NCBI RefSeq assembly: GCF_002741055.1
Contig: NZ_CP016809.1
Coordinates: 2,688,501-2,752,500 of the forward strand
Origin: Paenibacillus ihbetae
Lineage (GTDB): Bacteria > Bacillota > Bacilli > Paenibacillales > Paenibacillaceae
DNA length: 64,000 nucleotides
Direction of reading: 5' to 3'
The notes below the pieces were generated by a model. That model saw only the letters and a program-made list of their open reading frames with translations. It did no database searches and was not told the origin of the DNA. Positions 1-7,321 of the stretch are shown piece after piece. Positions within the stretch are counted from its first letter, which is position 1; the number at the start of each line of letters is the position of its first letter. The position numbers and the translations under genes were made by a program.

Positions 1-221
1 GCCGTCATGATGCCGGAGCTTTGGAAGACCGCCTCGAAGTTTTGCAGGCTGAACTGCCGCGGCCACCAGTAGATCCCTCCGCGCATGGCGTCCTGCCCGT
101 CGTTGAAGGCATTGACCAGCACGTACCAGATCGGGTAAATGGTCAGAAAGCATACGATCAGCATGCCGAAATTGTTGAACATGTCGAAGATGGCTTCGCC
201 CTTTGTTTTGCGTTTAAACAT
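1..221 (-). CDS. Sugar ABC transporter permease, LplC/YtcP type (partial)
   Basis: This is the N-terminal 73 residues of a membrane permease; the rest lies left of the window. The start (ATG at 221) has an AAAGGAGG ribosome site 10 bases upstream. Residues about 17-35 form a hydrophobic segment (GMLIVCFLTIYPIWYVLVNA), followed by the DGQDAMRGGIYWWP region typical of the second permease of LplABC/YtcP-type carbohydrate importers. It starts 22 bases after the LplB-like permease gene, so the two are co-transcribed. By analogy with the family it forms a heterodimer with that permease; the substrate is unknown. The solute-binding lipoprotein expected downstream is outside the window. Confidence 0.85.
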   Translation of the reverse strand, partial: MFKRKTKGEAIFDMFNNFGMLIVCFLTIYPIWYVLVNAFNDGQDAMRGGIYWWPRQFSLQNFEAVFQSSGIMT

Positions 222-243
222 CGTTTGCCGCTGCCTCCTTTCG

Positions 244-1242
244 TTAGAACAGGGATGTATCGTTCAGTTTTTTGGTAACCCGGTTGGCAATCAGCAGCAG
301 GATGATCGCAATGATCGACTTGAACAGCGAAACGGCCTGGGCGTATGAATAGCGTCCGTTCTGCAAACCGGTATGGTAGACAAAGATGTCGATGACATTG
401 CTCGCGCTTTCATTCAGCGTGTTGCGGAGCACCAGGATCTGGTCGAAGTTGGAATTCAGCACACCGCCGACGGCCAGAATGAACAGAATGGAGATGGTTG
501 CTTTAATTCCCGGGAGCGTGATGTACCACATTTTCTGAAAGCGCCCCGCCCCGTCGATCGTGGCAGCCTCGTACATTTCCGGTGAGATGCTGGCGATGGC
601 CGCCAGGTAGATGATCGCGGACCAGCCGAGCTCCTTCCAAATATCCGACGTAATAACGATGCCCCAGAAGTACTTCGGCTCGGCCAAATACGTAATAGGC
701 TGATCGATCACGTTCAGGGAAAGCAGGATTTTGTTGATAATGCCGACATCCGCCAGCCAGGTCATCAGAATGCCGCCGAGGATAACCCAGGAGATGAAGT
801 GCGGCAAATACGATATCGTCTGGATCGTCCGCTTGTAGCGAAACGACCGGATTTCATTCAGAAACAGCGCAAAAATGATCGGCAGCGGAAACCCGATGAA
901 CAGCTTCAGCAAGCTGATCCCGAGCGTGTTGCGCATGACGCTCGTGAAATCGTCGTTGGCGAAAAATTCCTTGTAATGCTCCAGTCCTACCCAAGGGGCC
1001 TCGCCAATGGACTTGACGATGTTGAATTCCTTAAAGGCGATGATGACGCCGTACATCGGGATATAGTTGAAAATGATCATCCAGATGACGCCGAGCAGCG
1101 CCATGATCTGCAGATGCCGCTGGCTGTAAAGCTTCTTGAGCCATCGGCTTCGGGCAAACTTCCTCCCGTCCTCAAGGGGCGGCGCAGGCGCCGTGCCCCC
1201 TCCGGTCTCTGCTGCAGGTTCGGCATGGGGTTGATTGCGCAT
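244..1242 (-). CDS. Sugar ABC transporter permease, LplB/YtcO type
   Basis: This 332-residue polytopic membrane protein of the binding-protein-dependent permease family has about six hydrophobic segments after a polar, Pro/Ala-rich N-terminus. The cytoplasmic EAA loop is visible near residues 225-244 (EAATIDGAGRFQKMWYITLP), the docking site for the ATPase. Length and the opening NYIPMYGVIIAFKEFNI match LplB-type permeases for oligosaccharides. The start is supported by CTGGAGGTC nine bases upstream. It is the first gene of the unit visible here, with the LplC-like permease following after 22 bases. A CcpA-like site lies 35-48 bases upstream, suggesting carbon-catabolite control. No ATPase gene is adjacent, as usual for systems sharing an MsmX-type ATPase. 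Confidence 0.88.
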   Translation of the reverse strand: MRNQPHAEPAAETGGGTAPAPPLEDGRKFARSRWLKKLYSQRHLQIMALLGVIWMIIFNYIPMYGVIIAFKEFNIVKSIGEAPWVGLEHYKEFFANDDFTSVMRNTLGISLLKLFIGFPLPIIFALFLNEIRSFRYKRTIQTISYLPHFISWVILGGILMTWLADVGIINKILLSLNVIDQPITYLAEPKYFWGIVITSDIWKELGWSAIIYLAAIASISPEMYEAATIDGAGRFQKMWYITLPGIKATISILFILAVGGVLNSNFDQILVLRNTLNESASNVIDIFVYHTGLQNGRYSYAQAVSLFKSIIAIILLLIANRVTKKLNDTSLF

Positions 1243-1276
1243 GGTTATGACCTCCAGGTTGATGTCTCTCTATTTT

Positions 1277-1290
1277 TGTAAACCCTTTCA
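1277..1290 (-). promoter_or_regulatory. cre-like catabolite site upstream of the lplB-like gene
   Basis: On the coding strand the site reads TGAAAGGGTTTACA, one base from the cre pattern (central CG is GG). The identical 14-mer, in an identical 20-mer context (TTTGAAAGGGTTTACAAAAA), occurs upstream of the GH43 gene at 27305-27318. Its position close to the start codon would suit repression. Binding by CcpA is inferred. Confidence 0.5.
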
Positions 1291-1442
1291 AATCCTTAGC
1301 TATATTGTAGTCCCACACGGCATCCTCTCGTAAGGTTTCAGATTTCGTATCGGGGTGCTCATTTTTCGGGTGATTTCGGGAATCCGCCTTGCTAGACTCA
1401 CTCGGCATCCCGTGTCCGTAACGCCGACAAAAAAATTGCACA

Positions 1443-1485
1443 CAAAAAAACATGAGCGGAAGCTGATGCTCGCTCCCGCTCATGT
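1443..1485 (-). terminator. Rho-independent terminator after the 57-residue gene
   Basis: A 10-bp stem (ACATGAGCGG / CCGCTCATGT, arms 1450-1459 and 1476-1485) is followed on the minus strand by a run of seven or more T residues. It lies about 30 bases after the stop codon at 1517. Confidence 0.85.
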
Positions 1486-1516
1486 TCTCATTTTATATTA
1501 AGCTGCTATCTTTCGG

Positions 1517-1690
1517 TTACTCCGATTTCTCCTGCTCACGCTGCTCATGCTTGCTCTCATGCTCTTGCTGAAACTTCTCGCGCATCAGCTTCTGCATGAT
1601 GAATTTCTCCTGATCATTGAGGCTTCCTTGGTTATCCTGAATGATCATGTTGTCGATGTTGCGCTTGAGTACCTCGCTATGCGTGTTCAA
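1517..1690 (-). CDS. Small charged protein of unknown function (57 aa)
   Basis: I do not recognise a family. The frame starts at TTG (1690) with AAAGGAGTG eight bases upstream, and a strong terminator follows, so it is a plausible complete gene. The protein is MNTHSEVLKRN... and is dominated by Glu, Gln, Lys and His. Residues about 25-57 are predicted helical, with a repetitive tail rich in Q/E/H/K (EHESKHEQREQEKSE). There is no signal peptide or membrane segment, so it is probably cytoplasmic. Small polar helical proteins of this kind are common in spore-formers, but I cannot assign it to a spore protein family. It stands alone between the permease promoter and ydjO. Confidence 0.6.
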   Translation of the reverse strand: MNTHSEVLKRNIDNMIIQDNQGSLNDQEKFIMQKLMREKFQQEHESKHEQREQEKSE

Positions 1691-1879
1691 TATGATTCAC
1701 TCCTTTTAAATAATTACACCCCTGCAGATTTGCCTAAAAATCTGACAACCTATGACAGGGACATGTGTATTACCTAACCAAACTCCATCCGATGAATCAG
1801 TTTTGGCCGAATTTCCAGGTATCGGGGTATTCGTGAGCGAACCCCCCGAGCCCCCTTCTTCCGGCTCTATCTCTGGGTA

Positions 1880-2122
1880 TTAGCTGCTGCTTCCGTTAAT
1901 CTGGATTCCCTTGCTGAGCGATTTCTGCTGTTTGTTCGTATTGATGAGCTGGGGAAGCTTTCTCGTTTCCTTGACCATAGGGGAATGACACAAGTGGCAC
2001 ACAGGCTCCGTGTCGAACGCAAAATCGTCCCGCATCCACCCTTTGCAGTCTTCCTTCGTGCATGCCCACACTTCCGTAATTTCCTCAGGAATACTTTCCA
2101 TCGAGTTTTTACGCGAATACAT
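1880..2122 (-). CDS. ydjO: Cold-inducible YdjO-type zinc-ribbon protein
   Basis: This 80-residue protein carries two cysteine pairs, C-T-K-E-D-C (residues 21-26) and C-H-L-C (about 42-45), as in the YdjO family of Bacillales (B. subtilis YdjO is cold-inducible). The core WACTKEDCKGWMRDDFAFD..PVCHLC matches the family pattern of a small zinc ribbon. The start at ATG 2122 is chosen because AAGGAGGAGCG lies just upstream; a longer frame to 2203 has no such site and adds non-family sequence. It follows the csp gene on the same strand across a strong terminator, which agrees with a cold-response role. The molecular function is unknown. Confidence 0.82.
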   Translation of the reverse strand: MYSRKNSMESIPEEITEVWACTKEDCKGWMRDDFAFDTEPVCHLCHSPMVKETRKLPQLINTNKQQKSLSKGIQINGSSS

Positions 2123-2236
2123 ATAACGCTCCTCCTTGTGCTTGTCGTTAGAAATCGAAAAACAACCCTCCTGCAAACGTGAGCTCGGCTGCAGCCAGCC
2201 CAACTCCGCAGGGACCCCTGAACATCCTGCTTTGTT

Positions 2237-2287
2237 GAAAAACGAAAAGAGGACTGCCCTTAATGTGACACATTAAGGGCAGTCCTC
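2237..2287 (-). terminator. Terminator of the cold-shock gene
   Basis: A nearly perfect 39-bp palindrome (arms 2249-2267 and 2269-2287, e.g. GAGGACTGCCC / GGGCAGTCCTC) is followed on the minus strand by TTTTCGTTTTTC. It begins nine bases after the csp stop codon. Confidence 0.92.
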
Positions 2288-2295
2288 GCTCGTAC

Positions 2296-2496
2296 TTACA
2301 GTTTTACAACGTTCTCAGCTTGTGGTCCACGGTTGCCTTCAACGATGTTGAACTCAACGCGTTGGCCTTCGTCCAGCGTCTTGAAGCCATCGCCTTGGAT
2401 CGCGCTGAAGTGAACGAATACATCGTTTCCGCCTTCAACTTCGATGAAACCGAAGCCCTTCTCAGCATTAAACCATTTAACAGTTCCTGTTTGCAT
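2296..2496 (-). CDS. csp: Cold-shock protein, CspA/CspB family
   Basis: This 66-residue single OB-fold protein has the two nucleic-acid-binding motifs in place: RNP1 KGFGFI (residues 13-18) and RNP2 VFVHF (26-30). Length and the ending PQAENVVKL are canonical. Such proteins bind single-stranded RNA and DNA and keep mRNA unfolded at low temperature. The ATG at 2496 is preceded by AAGGAGG. The transcript has a structured leader (2558-2613) and ends in a strong hairpin. The neighbour ydjO is also a cold-inducible family. The specific paralogue (cspA, B or D) cannot be decided from sequence alone. Confidence 0.95.
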   Translation of the reverse strand: MQTGTVKWFNAEKGFGFIEVEGGNDVFVHFSAIQGDGFKTLDEGQRVEFNIVEGNRGPQAENVVKL

Positions 2497-2557
2497 GGGG
2501 GAATCCTCCTTGATTTATATTTATATGACCTTTTTTTCTTCGCAAGCGGAATAAAAA

Positions 2558-2613
2558 AATTCACATATTGCACAAGGTTATCTGAAATGACAACCCTCTA
2601 CAATATGTGAATT
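2558..2613 (-). promoter_or_regulatory. Structured csp leader: 13-bp inverted repeat with T-run
   Basis: Perfect 13-bp arms (AATTCACATATTG at 2558-2570, its complement at 2601-2613) with a 30-base loop lie 62 bases upstream of the csp start and are followed on the minus strand by TTTTTTTATTCC. Bacterial csp mRNAs often carry temperature-sensing leaders; whether this is an attenuator, a thermoswitch or simply an upstream terminator is inferred. Confidence 0.55.
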
Positions 2614-2756
2614 CAGGTCGATTTCGATATTCATATCTTACCACATCTGCGCTTACATAGCAAATAATTTAAAAAAATAATCGTACACCATAATGAACCG
2701 GTGCGCAAGCCCGATCTGACGGGCAATCGCGGCGTTTTATCCGCGCTGAAGACCAA

Positions 2757-2797
2757 GCAGGCAGCCCCCCGGTTTAAAAATTAGGGGGACTTCCTGC
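2757..2797 (-). terminator. Probable terminator after the flavin split-barrel gene
   Basis: The imperfect 14-bp stem has arms at 2757-2770 (GCAGGCAGCCCCCC) and 2784-2797, with a short AT-rich loop, 30 bases after the stop at 2827. No clear T-run follows, so efficiency is uncertain. Confidence 0.5.
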
Positions 2798-2826
2798 AGC
2801 TGTGCATCTTCATCGAAGGCATCGCA

Positions 2827-3291
2827 TTATTGCCGAAGCTCCAGCAGCGTCTCCCGCCATCTCTCCAGCACATCATTCGAGTTATGCAGCCGGATCGTAA
2901 CGGCAGACAGAATATCCGCATATTTCGCCCGGTCTTCCCGAACCGCCACAACTTCGGCGCTGAATCGCTGCCGGGGATGGCGGGAGTCCTGCACATCCGG
3001 AAGTGCGCGAAGCGCAAGCCGGACATAGTGGGCCGCCCCCTCATGAATGGCCACCAATGTGGCTTGGCCGGAACGAAGAATATTGCCCGTCGTTACCGTG
3101 CCCGGCCACAGCGCAATCCGGATCGTGCTCCGGGTTAGCGCCAGCACTTCCCCGGCGCTGACCATGGCGGTATGCGGCCATAAATCCTCCGTTACGGTCA
3201 GCAGCATCATTGCGACATGCTGCTTCGATTCCAGCTCCCGGCCGTTCAGCCACTGGCATAAACCTTCCGAGATTAAAGCCCTCTGCGTCAC
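2827..3291 (-). CDS. Pyridoxamine-5'-phosphate oxidase-like flavin split-barrel protein
   Basis: At 154 residues this looks like a member of the PNPOx-like split-barrel flavoprotein superfamily. The beta-rich stretch MLLTVTEDLWPHTAMVSAGEVLALTRSTIRIALWPGTVTTGN... resembles the FMN-binding barrel core. I chose the GTG start at 3291 (VTQRALISEG) because GGAAGGAG lies upstream; a longer frame to 3363 would overlap the GH5 gene. The gene begins 22 bases after the GH5 stop and is probably co-transcribed. Substrate and reaction are unknown; many relatives bind FMN, F420 or haem. The assignment rests on pattern similarity only. Confidence 0.6.
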   Translation of the reverse strand: MTQRALISEGLCQWLNGRELESKQHVAMMLLTVTEDLWPHTAMVSAGEVLALTRSTIRIALWPGTVTTGNILRSGQATLVAIHEGAAHYVRLALRALPDVQDSRHPRQRFSAEVVAVREDRAKYADILSAVTIRLHNSNDVLERWRETLLELRQ

Positions 3292-3313
3292 AGCGGTTCT
3301 CTCCTTCCTTTCC

Positions 3314-4945
3314 TTAAGAAAACTCCACCCAATCCAGCTCGACCCTGCCTTGGCTGACACCAATTACGAGATGGACCGGCCCTTCTTCAACCACTAGCTC
3401 CGAAGCAAGCCTGAACACCTGCCACCCTTCGCCGCTGACAGACAGCTTCACCAGCTCCCTGTCCCTGATCCGCAGCGTTAACTCTGCGCTTCCTTCCGGA
3501 AGCAGCGCCCGGATATCGAGCTGATACGCAGCCGTTTGGGCGCACAGCGCCTCATAGGCGAGCCAGTCGCCTGCCTGCAGCTGGACGCAAACCAGATTGT
3601 CCGCCTCCCACGGTTTTCCGCCTTCCGGCGCGTAGCTCGGCTTCTCGGCCTTGCCGGTGATCATCCTCATCGGAACGCCGTCGTTTACCCGCAGACCAAT
3701 GTTTCCTTCTGCCTTCGAGCCGACGTGGTAAGAAACGCCTTCCCCGCGGTAGCCGTAAAATTCCGCAGGTATCTGGATCGGCAGCTGCCGAAACAGCGAA
3801 CGCGATACATTCGGATAGGCGTCGCAAGCTTCCAGCAGAAGGTTATCCAAGTACGTCTGAAGGATGGCCTCGGCTTCTTCTTGGGAAGGCTTCGCTCCGC
3901 CCTCAAGGTAGTCCGTCAGCTTATCCCAGCCTTCCGGCCTGCGGATCGAGTACGGCGAGTTGCTTGTGTCCATCTTCTTCCACGTCCAGAAATTCCACGA
4001 AATATTATGGTCCTCGAACAACCGGAATGCCCCTGTATACCACTGAGGGTTGTTCTCCCCGCCTTCGCCCATAAAGATGGGAACATTCCATCGCTCCCGG
4101 TGATCCAAATACTTCTGAATGCTCTCCGTATCCGGATTGTTCCAATATTTATGGAATTGCAGCAGGAGGTTATCGTCAAAATGATCGTCGAATATTTGCC
4201 AATCCGTCGACCAGTGCACGCCTTCCAAAATGATCATATGGCGCTGGTCCACTTCCCGGATAGCTGCCGTTATTTCACGATAGAGCGGCATAACCCGGTC
4301 GTTATACTCGCTGAACCAATCCGGCAGCGGCTCGTTCAGAAGATCATAGCCGGCAACGATCCACTCATCCTTGTAGCGCTCGGCGAGCATCCGCCACAGC
4401 GCCACCGTACGCTCGATATTCAGCGGGTCTGTGAACAGCTCCGGCATATCGCGCGCCGAATCATCAATATTCGCTCCGGTCTGTCCTCCGGGCGCTCCAT
4501 GTAAATCCAGAATAACATACAGCCGGTAGGACCTGCACCAATCGATCACCCGGTCGATCAATCGAAGATGGCCTTCGTGGAATTGAAAGGGCTTTTGCTG
4601 CCCCTCCTCCATGATTACCCTGGCGTTAATCGGCAGCCGGATCGAGTTGAAGCCCTGCTCGGCCATTTGCCGGATATCCGCTTCGCCGATATACCGCTCA
4701 TAATAGGTTTCCCAGAAGGCCGCTGCCTTCTCTTCTCCGATCAGGTCCTTTACCATAGCCTCGATCCGCCGCGGCCGGTCTCCCTGCTCGGGCATCTTCC
4801 ACATGTATCCTTCAGGCAGCAGCCAGCTGCCAAGTCCTACGCCGCGAAGCAAAATTTCTTGTCCTTCCCCGTTCACAAGGCGTTTGCCGTCTGCCCGAAT
4901 GAAACCGTTTACCAATGAATTGCCGCTCACGCTCAATCCCATCAT
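3314..4945 (-). CDS. Intracellular GH5-type glycoside hydrolase with C-terminal CBM6-like domain
   Basis: This 543-residue protein has a clan-A (beta/alpha)8 barrel at about residues 15-345. The acid/base is Glu205 (LLNEPLPD) and the nucleophile Glu294 (FMGEGGENN); the conserved RLP (about 103) and LDLHG (147-150) of GH5 are present. Residues about 405-543 form a beta-sandwich ending VELDWVEFS, typical of CBM6/CBM35-like modules. There is no signal peptide, so it probably acts on imported oligosaccharides; an exo-beta-1,3-glucanase or related beta-glucosidase activity is plausible but unproven. The start at 4945 follows AGGGAGGATGAC; a second ATG three bases on is an alternative. A flavin split-barrel gene follows in the same unit. 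Confidence 0.82.
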   Translation of the reverse strand: MMGLSVSGNSLVNGFIRADGKRLVNGEGQEILLRGVGLGSWLLPEGYMWKMPEQGDRPRRIEAMVKDLIGEEKAAAFWETYYERYIGEADIRQMAEQGFNSIRLPINARVIMEEGQQKPFQFHEGHLRLIDRVIDWCRSYRLYVILDLHGAPGGQTGANIDDSARDMPELFTDPLNIERTVALWRMLAERYKDEWIVAGYDLLNEPLPDWFSEYNDRVMPLYREITAAIREVDQRHMIILEGVHWSTDWQIFDDHFDDNLLLQFHKYWNNPDTESIQKYLDHRERWNVPIFMGEGGENNPQWYTGAFRLFEDHNISWNFWTWKKMDTSNSPYSIRRPEGWDKLTDYLEGGAKPSQEEAEAILQTYLDNLLLEACDAYPNVSRSLFRQLPIQIPAEFYGYRGEGVSYHVGSKAEGNIGLRVNDGVPMRMITGKAEKPSYAPEGGKPWEADNLVCVQLQAGDWLAYEALCAQTAAYQLDIRALLPEGSAELTLRIRDRELVKLSVSGEGWQVFRLASELVVEEGPVHLVIGVSQGRVELDWVEFS

Positions 4946-5264
4946 GTCATCCTCCCTGCTCTCTTGTCTGTAACGAATGTACTTGACTCCCGACTGCCGA
5001 TTTCCCAGTCGCCGCTTCCGATGAAGCAGCGAAGCAGCCTTCGGCTCTTAACGCGTAACACCCAAAATTCTATACGATGGCCGGGGGGCGAATCCTCCCG
5101 CTGCCGAAAATCAGGGATGCATCCTGAAATTTCGTGCCGCTGCTTCGGCGGCCATGGTATACTGCAAGCGAACAGAACGCCACTCTGAGCCGAACAGTTA
5201 TGTAAGGCATAACCGTTAAGCCTTGGTAATTTCAAGCCATATGCTTTTGGAAAGGATGATCCCT
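4946..5264. other. Divergent intergenic region between the GH5 gene and the P-loop kinase gene
   Basis: There is no gene in this 319-bp stretch. It must hold both divergent promoters. A good extended -10 (TGGTATACT, hexamer 5158-5163) points rightward towards the kinase gene, about 100 bases before its start. A small inverted repeat (AAGGC..GCCTT, 5203-5224) lies in the presumed leader. Confidence 0.5.
5158..5163 (+). promoter_or_regulatory. Extended -10 element for the P-loop kinase gene
   Basis: TATACT is preceded by TGG (TG-N extended -10). The -35 position at 16-18 bases upstream has no good hexamer, which extended -10 promoters tolerate. Confidence 0.45.
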
Positions 5265-5789
5265 TTGACAGATGAGAATAATCCGTGCCTGCTGTACTTG
5301 ATTTCGGGTCCGCTCGGCGTTGGAAAATCAACGACAGCGAAGATATTGGCAGCGCGCGCGGAACGGTGTGTGCTGATTGAGGCCGACCTGCTTCTTCATA
5401 TGCTGCATCATGAGCTGCCGCTTTCATGGGATGAACGCTTAAGCGTAACTTGGAAGAACATTCTGGCTTTAACGCGAAATGTGCTGCAGCAAGGACTGAA
5501 TATCGTGATTGATTTTGTCGTAGAGGATGAACTCGAGTGGTTTTGCGGGCAGTTGTCCGACCTGGATGTAAGCATAAAATATGCTGTGCTGCGTGCAGAC
5601 AAGGAGAAAATCGCCGAAAGGCTGACAACAAGAGGGGATATCGATTCCCTGGAGCGCTCTTTATTTTTGCTGGACAAATTGGAATCCATGCCGCAGAACC
5701 GGCAGTTCCTGTACGACACGACGCTGAAACGGCCCGAGGACACAGCGGAAGCAATTCTTCTGGATCCCCGTTTTCAGATGCATGCATGA
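5265..5789 (+). CDS. P-loop (AAA/kinase-like) NTPase
   Basis: This is a protein of about 174 residues with a Walker A motif GPLGVGKS at residues 15-22 and an acidic EADLLL (39-44). The layout resembles small shikimate/gluconate-kinase-like or zeta-toxin-like P-loop phosphotransferases of Bacillales, with an LID-like R-x-x-x-RGDIDSLER region near residue 125. No partner antitoxin is present. I propose TTG at 5265 as start because GGAAAGG sits nine bases upstream; the in-frame ATG at 5256 abuts that site and the TTG at 5223 has none. It is monocistronic and convergent with the acyltransferase gene. Substrate unknown. Confidence 0.7.
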   Translation: MTDENNPCLLYLISGPLGVGKSTTAKILAARAERCVLIEADLLLHMLHHELPLSWDERLSVTWKNILALTRNVLQQGLNIVIDFVVEDELEWFCGQLSDLDVSIKYAVLRADKEKIAERLTTRGDIDSLERSLFLLDKLESMPQNRQFLYDTTLKRPEDTAEAILLDPRFQMHA

Positions 5790-5824
5790 CATCGGCAAAA
5801 AATTGCAGTACGTTCGTGCGACAC

Positions 5825-5880
5825 AAAAAGGGTGGTTCCCCATTGGCAGATGCCTTCTGCCGGGAGCCCCCCTTATTTCT
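5825..5880. terminator. Bidirectional terminator between convergent genes
   Basis: A long imperfect hairpin (AAGGGTGGTTCCC at 5828-5840 with GGGAGCCCCCCTT at 5862-5874, plus an inner GGCAG/CTGCC stem) has A-rich sequence on the left and T-rich on the right. It can stop both the kinase and the acyltransferase transcripts. Confidence 0.75.
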
Positions 5881-5941
5881 TGTCCACGTGCCTTAACGCT
5901 TAAGTTCATCCTGCGAAAGAACCGCGGCTGATCCCGAATGT

Positions 5942-7129
5942 TTACGGTGCCGCCTTGGTAATCCCTGGTGTAGAAGCAGCTGAAGCCGGTATTCCCGCCG
6001 AGCCCCTGCGCTCCCCGCCCGGCAGTTTGCCGAACAGGACCCATGTCCAGCCCCCGAGCCGCCGAATGCCGTACACCAGCAAATAGGAGACAACCAGCGC
6101 CGCCGCCAGTCCGCCAGCATACCATGCGAGCAAAAGCCAGGAATGGTCCGTCTTCGGCCGATAGTCCCGGTAAACGAGCAGCACCAGCGGGTGCACGAGA
6201 TAAATCCCGAAGGAATACACCCCGATTCTTCGAAAGCCCCGAACGAGCAGGCTCCGCTTCCCGCCGACCCGCAGGGCGACCTGCATCATGACCAGCGCCG
6301 TTGTCAGCGTATGCACGTTCCAGAACGCGTCATAGACAAGCGGGTGAACCTCGATCCCATGCAGCCTCTGATTATAACGCAGCCCGATATGCACCAGCGC
6401 ACTGGCGATCCACGTTGTCCACAGCGCGGCCCAGCCAAGCCTCCGAAGCAGCGGCCGAGCGGCATGCCTGGCATCGGTGAGCCAGGATTTGACGCGCTCA
6501 TAGTAGATTCCCATCCAGGCACCGAGGAAGTAATATGACAGAAACGACAGCGACCAGCTGTTCCGGTTCGTCACATGCCACCATGCATCATTCGCCAAGT
6601 AGAAGATCCACTGCAGCACGATTCCGGCCAGCACGCAGACGGCGGCAAAGCGCCGGAAACGCTTCAGCAGGAGCAGTATCAGCGGAAACAGCAAGTAGAA
6701 CTGGATGTTGATGAAAATAAAATACAAATGCGTATAGGATTTCCCCGTGGCCAGCTTGGGCCAGAAGCTATCCAGCATGGATGAGACGTCGGTCACGCCT
6801 CCCCGATGGTACCAGGCCACCGTAAAAAACAGCACCGAGAAGATGAAATACGGCACCAGAATGTACATCAGCCGGTTGCGGTAAAACCGGGCAAGGTCCT
6901 TGCCCCGAAACGGACGGTGATAGTAATTGTAGAACAGCACGAAGCTGCTCAGAAAAATAAACGTCGTCGTGCCCACTTTGGAAAATATGTTCAAAAAGTT
7001 GTATAAGCCAAAAAAATCGTCCCCGCGCATCTGGACCGTCGCGAACGATGTCGCATGCACCATCAGCACGCCCATCATCGCAAAGCCTCGAACCAGGTCG
7101 ATTTCCGTAAGTTTTGCGCGTTTCTCCAT
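5942..7129 (-). CDS. Acyltransferase 3 family membrane protein
   Basis: A 395-residue integral membrane protein with about ten hydrophobic segments. The N-terminus LTEIDLVRGFAMMGVLMVHA (residues 7-26) carries the invariant R and the H of the acyltransferase-3 family, and FIFLSSFVLFYNYY plus FYRNRLMYILVPYFIFS follow in family order. Members acetylate or acylate cell-surface glycans, peptidoglycan or exopolysaccharides. The C-terminal 30 residues are polar and Pro/Ala-rich. ATG at 7129 has a purine-rich GAGGGGAAATGA just upstream. It stands alone, so the acceptor cannot be inferred from context. Confidence 0.88.
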   Translation of the reverse strand: MEKRAKLTEIDLVRGFAMMGVLMVHATSFATVQMRGDDFFGLYNFLNIFSKVGTTTFIFLSSFVLFYNYYHRPFRGKDLARFYRNRLMYILVPYFIFSVLFFTVAWYHRGGVTDVSSMLDSFWPKLATGKSYTHLYFIFINIQFYLLFPLILLLLKRFRRFAAVCVLAGIVLQWIFYLANDAWWHVTNRNSWSLSFLSYYFLGAWMGIYYERVKSWLTDARHAARPLLRRLGWAALWTTWIASALVHIGLRYNQRLHGIEVHPLVYDAFWNVHTLTTALVMMQVALRVGGKRSLLVRGFRRIGVYSFGIYLVHPLVLLVYRDYRPKTDHSWLLLAWYAGGLAAALVVSYLLVYGIRRLGGWTWVLFGKLPGGERRGSAGIPASAASTPGITKAAP

Positions 7130-7206
7130 TCATTTCCCCTCTTTTCCGAACGCCCCCTATTATAGCCCAGGTTACACCGGCTTGGTACTTAAATTTTTCT
7201 GAATTT

Positions 7207-7235
7207 GGTATGGAACAAGCATCCTTTGCCATACC
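7207..7235 (+). promoter_or_regulatory. Inverted repeat in the glnQHMP leader
   Basis: GGTATGG (7207-7213) and CCATACC (7229-7235) form a 7-bp inverted repeat with a 15-base spacer, about 90 bases before the glnQ start. It may be an operator or an mRNA stem-loop; no known consensus is matched with confidence. Confidence 0.35.
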
Positions 7236-7321
7236 AGTGTAAAAAGAGCCTGGCAGGCAAGGCCGGACAACAACCGGCTTTAGGCTGCATCCAATATTTA
7301 GCGAATAGGAGGAGATTTCTG

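Noticed and set aside
2497..2573. Alternative minus-strand frame overlapping csp (start 2573)
   Set aside because: It reads the csp gene in another frame with Lys/Arg-rich, non-family sequence; the OB-fold frame is unambiguous.
3536..4504. Long plus-strand open frame (322 codons) opposite the GH5 gene
   Set aside because: It is antisense to a gene with intact catalytic motifs; its product has the Arg/Pro/His-rich composition typical of antisense frames in this GC range and no ribosome site.
5265..5789. Zeta-type toxin
   Set aside because: The Walker A and size would allow it, but there is no adjacent antitoxin gene and no zeta-specific motif could be confirmed; kept as a generic P-loop kinase.
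7205..7321. N-terminal extension of glnQ from TTG 7205
   Set aside because: It has no ribosome site, does not resemble the family, and would pass through the AGGAGGAG that serves the CTG start.
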